This document shows positions 58,963 to 64,000 of a stretch of DNA of 64,000 bases, piece after piece; position 1 is the stretch's first letter, and each line of letters starts with the position of its first letter. A program made the position numbers and the translations under genes. The notes below the pieces were generated by a model that was not told where the DNA came from, did not search any database, and worked only from the letters and a program-made list of their open reading frames with translations. Source of the DNA: Manihot esculenta. Lineage: Eukaryota; Streptophyta; Magnoliopsida; Malpighiales; Euphorbiaceae. The stretch spans positions 10,745,065 through 10,809,064 of the forward strand of contig NC_035173.2 of the NCBI RefSeq assembly GCF_001659605.2, written 5' to 3'.

Positions 58963-61296
58963 TGTAATACCCGGCAAGACTCCGGCATCGGAATTCCTAC
59001 CGTCCGGTGGAATCTCGGATGTCGAAAACCTCTAGAAGGGTAAAATCATGTTTTTATAAAATGTTTTAATGTATTTAATAATTTTAAGTAAGAAAGGAAC
59101 TGAGTTTTGAATGAAAAAGGACCAAGGAGGCATTTCCAGGTTCGGCTGCCGAACCTCAAGTTCGGCCGCCGAACATTGGATGGTTTAGGGGGGCAAGTTA
59201 GGCTTCCGAAAGTCTCAAAGGTTCGGCCGCCGAACCTCATGTTCGGCCGCCGAACTTACATGAGATGTGGGGGCACGTTCGGCTGCCGAAAGGTGGTCTG
59301 CCAGCCCTATATAAGAGCTCCATGGCCGAAACGGGCGAGTTTTCTCCCCATTTTCGGCCACGGTGAGTTCATGCTCTCCTATGGTTCGTTTTTGATGTTT
59401 TTCCTCCGATCTTTCATGTTTTAACAAGCTTTATGTTGATTTGAAGAGATTTGAGCAAAAAGAGCAAGTTTTGGGAACTTGGAGACTAAAGAGTTGAGAT
59501 CTCTCCCATCTCCAAGTTGGATCGTCTCTCCTCTCGTTCTTCAAGAGGTAAGAGTAGATCCATGGTTCCTTTAATGTTTTAAGTAAGTTTTATGAAGTTT
59601 CTTGGGGTAGAAATGCATGTGTAGGTTTATGTGGAGTTTATGGGTTTACTATGCATTTATGAACAATGTATATTGGATATGCATGTTTGATGTGTTGTAG
59701 ATGGGGTTTAGGATAGTTTGAAGCCCCTAGGGGCTTGTATGCTTGAGTATGCATGTTGTAGAGTAGGAAAATGTTTGATTGAATGAGTTGGGAGGCGTTT
59801 ATGCATGTTGAGCTGAGTTTCTGCCCTTTGGGAGAAACCAGGTTCGGCAGCCGAAGGCTCTTTCGGCCGCCGAACTTGCCCGTAGTGGCATGTATCGGCT
59901 GCCGAACCCTGCCCCCGAAAGTGGACTTTCGGCTCTGGAAGGGAGTTTCGGCCGTCGAAGGTGCCACCGAACATGCATGAGTTTCGTCTCTGGAGGGAAC
60001 CTTCGGCCGCCGAAAGTGCCACCGAAGGTGCATGACTTTCGGCTTTGGAGGGCCTTTCGGCCGCCGAACCTGCCGCCGAAAGTGCCCTGTTCAGCCCTCC
60101 TTTGCATGTTTTCTATGATTATTTTAAGGTGTTTTAGGGGGTTTTTGGGGAGTATTTCAGAGTCATGTTTTTGTATGTTAGGTCCCTCATTTGAGTCCAC
60201 CTGTGTAGGTTCGGACCCGAGGAACTGAGGACCTCAGCAGTGAGATAGCTGCTTCAGAGTCATTAGAGCTTCAGTCAGAGGTGAGTGGAATAACTCCTTA
60301 TGCTTTAAAATAAATAAATCAGTTTTAGCATGATTCACGCATCATGAATGCCATGAGATATAATAGGATGTTTGCATTAGAATTCACGAATATGTTGCAT
60401 TGCATATTATGTTGATGATGTGGATGAATGTTGAATGATCCTCTAGTCCTCGTATGGTATGACATGATGTGATATGGTATGGTATGGAAGTCCAAGTCGA
60501 GGCCTATTCTACGCCCCTGGCACTATAGTAGGAGAAAGACCAGGTCGAGGCCCATTCTACGCCCCTAGCATTATTGGAATGTTATGTTATGTATGTTATG
60601 ATAAGAGAAAGACTAGGTCGAGGCCCATTCTACGCCCTTGGCACTATTGGAATGTGTGGAGGACTATTGGTGACAAATTCATCCTTGATGTGATTAGCTG
60701 TGATGTGATGCATTCCATGTTACCATGTGTTTTAATTATAATGTTCCATTATTCTGCTCACTGGGCTCTAGTAGCTCACCCCTCTCCCTTAACCCCCAGG
60801 TTTGCAGGTATAGGGTAGACCAGGAGGTCAGCAAGAGTAATGAAGTCATGGTCATGTAATAGCTAGTGTGGACATGAAAAATGTTGATATGTTATATTGA
60901 GTACAGTCATGTAAAAGTATGGTATAGTAATGTAATGATACTTATGGAAGTTTAGAGTTGTGCTTGACTATAGTGTAATGTTATTAATCCCTTGGGTGCA
61001 TGATCTTTTTGATGCTTATGTAAACCAAACTCGATACATATTATGTTACCCCATTGGAGCAATGATGAGACTCCAAGGAGGGGTTACTGTTTATGATTAT
61101 ATTTATGTATAGTGTCTGGGCAGGTTGAGTTTGGTGATTGAATAAAAAGAAAAATTCAAATTTTTATGTATGTTGTTGATCATGTATGGGATTAAACAGG
61201 TTCACAGGATGAATGTTTGGCTTGCTACGGGTCCCGGCGGCCTTAAGCCGATCTGGATCCTAGCGCCGGTAGCGGTCCGATTTTCGGGTTGTTACA
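58963..61296 (+). repeat. 3' LTR of the Tekay-like element
   Basis: 2,334 bp, colinear with 44718-47080. Differences include one fewer palindrome unit in the first cluster (two copies before ttggatgg instead of three) and scattered substitutions. It ends gttgttaca followed by the target ATTCA. Confidence 0.92.
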
Positions 61297-61301
61297 ATTC
61301 A

Positions 61302-62527
61302 TGGCTCTCAGGGAAAGGGAGGAAGCCTCCGTTGATATCCCAAGAACTCGGACAGAGGTGACCCAGACGCGGTCCAAAGGGAAGGCCAAGTTCGAGGAAG
61401 AAGAGTCATCAGATGATTTTCTGAAGGATGTCGACTGGAAGCTGGTACGGGCTGTTCAAAGGTACCAGAAGGAGCAGGAAGAAGACTTTGACCTATATGA
61501 TGCCTCACCTTTATCAGAAGAGATCCTAATAGAGACTCTTACTGCCGAGTTCAAATTCTAAAGTTTGGACAAATATGACAGGACAGTAGATCCCATGAGT
61601 CACCTGGTGATCTTTAGAACAACAATGCAGCTTTAGGATGTCAACAATTTTGTGTTGTGTCGAGTATTCCCATCCACCTTCACAGGTTTGGCTCATAAAT
61701 GATACCAACATCTGAGTCAGATTCAATTCACCACTTTACACAATTTGCTATTATTTAAACCCAGATTTATTACTTGTATACCTCCTAAAAAGCTCTCCTT
61801 TGACTTACGGAAGATCCACCAAGAAGAGGACGAGTCTTTAAGGATCTTTATCTCACGTTTCAATACAGAAGCAATACAGGTGGAAGAATTAAATCATAAG
61901 ATAATATGTGAAGCGTTGAAAAAAGGAATGCGCAACATTAAGTTCATGGATTCTCTAATTAAGAACCTAGCCACTACTTACCAATAGCTGGATGAAGAAG
62001 TCCAAGCGCTGAGAGAAGACAAGAGGATGAGTCAGAAGCAAAATCAAAAGCCAAAGAAGCTAGTGTATAAAGGAGATTGCAAAAGTTACTCAGTCTTTCG
62101 AAGAAGGGATGACAAAGGTAAGTATGAGAATTACACTCCACTAAGTGACTCACGGATACATATTTTAATGTGGATAAGGAAAAATGATAAGAAATTCATA
62201 TGTCCTCCCAAGCTCAACTTTGAGAAAGCTAGAAGGCAAGATAGGATCAAGTACTGTCATTTTTACGAAGACTACAAATATACAACGGAGGATTACCGGC
62301 AGCTGAAAGACGAGATTGATAGATTAATAAGGGATGACACACTTTAAAATTTTGCTAGAAAGAATAGAGAAGAGAAGAGACTTGAATCTGAGGTAACAAC
62401 TCCTAAAACTACCCCTAACAGTGAACCTATAGGGGTTATACATGTAATTGAAGGAGGACCCAACGATGGCAAAGGGAAAAATAAACGCTTTGTAGAAGAC
62501 GTCCTGTCAGTTGAGCAGGAACCATAA
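61302..62527 (+). pseudogene. Gag remnant of the split Tat-like element (continuation of 43897-44717)
   Basis: Directly after the target duplication the gag of the older element resumes: DVDWKLVRAVQRYQKEQEED, SPLSEEILIETL, NNFVLCRVFPSTFTGLAHK, KKLSFDLRKIHQEEDESL and RQLKDEIDRLIRDDTL. The frame stays the same throughout and is broken only by stop codons (61559, 61634, 61698, 61985, 62345). It parallels 33899-35040 of the intronic copy. Confidence 0.82.
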
Positions 62528-62599
62528 GCCAAACAGGAAGTAAGGTTCAGACCTATAGACGATGCGATAGGATTTTTTCAGATAACCCGCTGGTCGTTA

Positions 62600-62755
62600 A
62601 CATCCATTTTAACAAGTGTATGAGGTGAGGCGAGTCTTGGTAGATACATGTAGTTTCATTAATCTCCGCAGCTTAGATGTTTTTAATAAATTAGGCTTGA
62701 ATAAAAATAATGTTGTTAAAGTCTCCTATCTATTAGTGGGATTAGAAGATAAGAC
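62600..62755 (+). pseudogene. Aspartic protease remnant of the split Tat-like element
   Basis: A short frame reads VRRVLVDTCSFINL, then DVFNKLGLNKNNVVKVSY and LLVGLEDK. This matches the retroviral-type protease region that follows gag in Tat/Athila elements. The catalytic D-x-G is D-T-C, so it is inactive. It stops where an LTR begins at 62756. Confidence 0.65.
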
Positions 62756-63875
62756 TGTAACGACCCGAAAATTGGACCGCTACCGGCGCTAGGATCCAGG
62801 TCGGCTTAAGGCCGTCGGGACCCGTAGCAAGCCTGACATGAAATCTGTAAACATGTTTAATCCCATACATGATCAACAACATACAAAAAAAATTAAAACT
62901 TTTCTTTCATTCATACACCAAACTCAACCTGTGCATGCACTGTACATAGTCATAATCGTAATCATGACCCCTCTATGGGATCTCATCAATGCCCCAATGG
63001 GCAAAACAACATATGTTGAGTTGGTTTACATAATCATCATAAAACATCTAAGATCATGTATTAAAAGGGATACCTTATACATAAAGTCAAGCACAATTTC
63101 TAATCCTCAATATCATTATATACATTACTATTCATAACTTTACATCATTTTACAATTTATCATGTCCACACTATCTATTACATAGACACGACTTCAATAC
63201 TCTTGCTGACCTCCTGGTCTACCCTGTACCTGCAAACCTGGGGAATTTGGGAGAGGGGTGAGCTACTAGAGCCCAGTGAGCAGAATAATAAAACATTTAA
63301 AACATATGATAACATGGAATGCATCACATCACAGCTAATCATATCAAGGATGAACTTGTCACCAATAGCCCTCTACATGGTCCAACTGTGCCAGAACGTA
63401 GAATGGGTCCTAGTCTTTCTCTTACATAACATAGCATAACATAACAGTCCAACTGTGCCAGAACGTAGAATGGGTCCTGGTCTTTTTCTTACATAGTGCC
63501 AGCGAACGTAGAATGGGTCCCACTGGTCTTACATTCCGTACCGTACATATCACATCGTCACATCATAGATCGAGGGCTATGGATCATCCAACGTTCATCC
63601 ACATCAATCAACAATAAAGTATGCAATGCAACATATTCGTGAATTCTAATGCAAACAACCTAGTATATCTCATGGCATTCATGATGCGTGAATCATGCTC
63701 AAGCCTTATAATTGATTTGCTTAAAAATGTAAAGGTTTATTCTACTCACCTCTGGATAGCTCTGACCAGACACTGGGGCAACAGACTCACTGCTGGGGTC
63801 CTCGGTTCCTCGGGTCCTAACCTACACAGGTGGACTCAAATGAGGGACCAAACAACTAGAACATAACTCTAAAAA
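62756..63875 (-). mobile_element. Minus-strand Tekay-like LTR (3' part), interrupted
   Basis: The plus strand starts tgtaacgacccgaaaattgg, the reverse complement of the Tekay-like LTR end. It is colinear in reverse with about 45.96-47.08 kb, including the gagctactagagcccagtga block and three gtagaatgggtcc repeats (63396, 63466, 63506). It breaks off at 63875 where another LTR end begins. It is inserted in the protease remnant of the Tat-like element. Confidence 0.8.
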
Positions 63876-64000
63876 TGTAACGACCCGGAAACCGGACCGC
63901 TACCGGCGCTAGGATTCAGGTCGGCTTAAGGCCGCCAGAACCCGTAGCAAGCCAAACATACATCCTGTGAACCTGTTTAATCCCATACATGGTCAACAAC
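63876..64000 (-). mobile_element. Start of another minus-strand Tekay-like LTR (runs off the window)
   Basis: The plus strand tgtaacgacccggaaaccgg repeats the LTR terminus seen at 62756 with several differences. It continues to the window end, which implies one more nested insertion or a tandem LTR. Confidence 0.7.

Larger units (their letters stand above)
44718..61296 (+). mobile_element. Tekay/Del-like Ty3/gypsy chromovirus, itself interrupted
   Basis: The flanks ATTCA (44713-44717 and 61297-61301) are a perfect 5-bp target duplication. LTRs start TGTAATACCCGGC and end GTCGTTACA or GTTGTTACA (44718-47080 and 58963-61296, about 2.35 kb each). The order primer site, gag, protease, RT, RNase H, integrase, chromodomain is that of chromoviruses; LTR length and C-terminal chromodomain suggest the Tekay/Del lineage. 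A minus-strand element occupies 47292-54645. Coding capacity is broken at several points. Confidence 0.92.

Overview
This is nuclear DNA of a eudicot plant. The genes are split by many short exons and AT-rich introns, the proteins are plant-type, and the intergenic space holds plant transposable elements (Ty3/gypsy LTR retrotransposons, MITE-like foldbacks, tRNA-derived SINEs, microsatellites). The style suggests Malpighiales/Euphorbiaceae (cassava or rubber-tree relatives), but this is a low-confidence inference. No bacterial-type operon, CRISPR array, rRNA or intact tRNA gene was seen.

Region 1 (1-43.9 kb) is gene-bearing. The 3' half of a PRP2/DHX16-type DEAH spliceosomal RNA helicase runs on + (769-5859). 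Three genes follow on -: an ATXR2-type SET/MYND protein methyltransferase (15 exons, 14163-19904, 494 aa), a P/U-type cyclin (2 exons, 22395-23478, 224 aa), and an EXS-domain (ERD1/XPR1/SYG1) membrane protein (13 exons, 24313-40817, 472 aa). I rebuilt every exon by hand; phases close without a stop in all four, so they look functional. Introns and spacers carry insertions that can be bounded by eye: a 244-bp Mutator-like foldback with a 9-bp target duplication, a 1.1-kb element with a perfect 10-bp duplication, a MITE in an ATXR2 intron, a 1.2-kb TIR element, and a complete but decayed 5.0-kb LTR retrotransposon inside the 6.5-kb sixth EXS intron.

Region 2 (43.9-64 kb) is a nested retrotransposon stack. 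A decayed Tat-like element (LTR at 43897, gag/protease remnant at 61302-62755) was split by a 16.6-kb insertion (44718-61296, target duplication ATTCA). That insertion is a Tekay/Del-like chromovirus with 2.3-kb LTRs and broken gag, protease, RT, RNase H, integrase and chromodomain. It was itself invaded by a minus-strand, gag-only relative that now has an LTR-internal-LTR-internal layout, two nearly identical copies exactly 4,013 bp apart. Further LTR fragments of the Tekay-like family start at 62756 and 63876.

The four cellular genes are unrelated in function (splicing, chromatin/protein methylation, cell-cycle or phosphate-linked cyclin, EXS transport-type membrane protein) and I see no shared pathway. 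I did not find a convincing new biological system. The most unusual signals are the dense TTCGGCNGCCGAA palindrome arrays in the LTRs, the tandem gag-only element, the antisense ORF remnant in the Tat-like copy, and GC-AG introns in two or three of the four genes.
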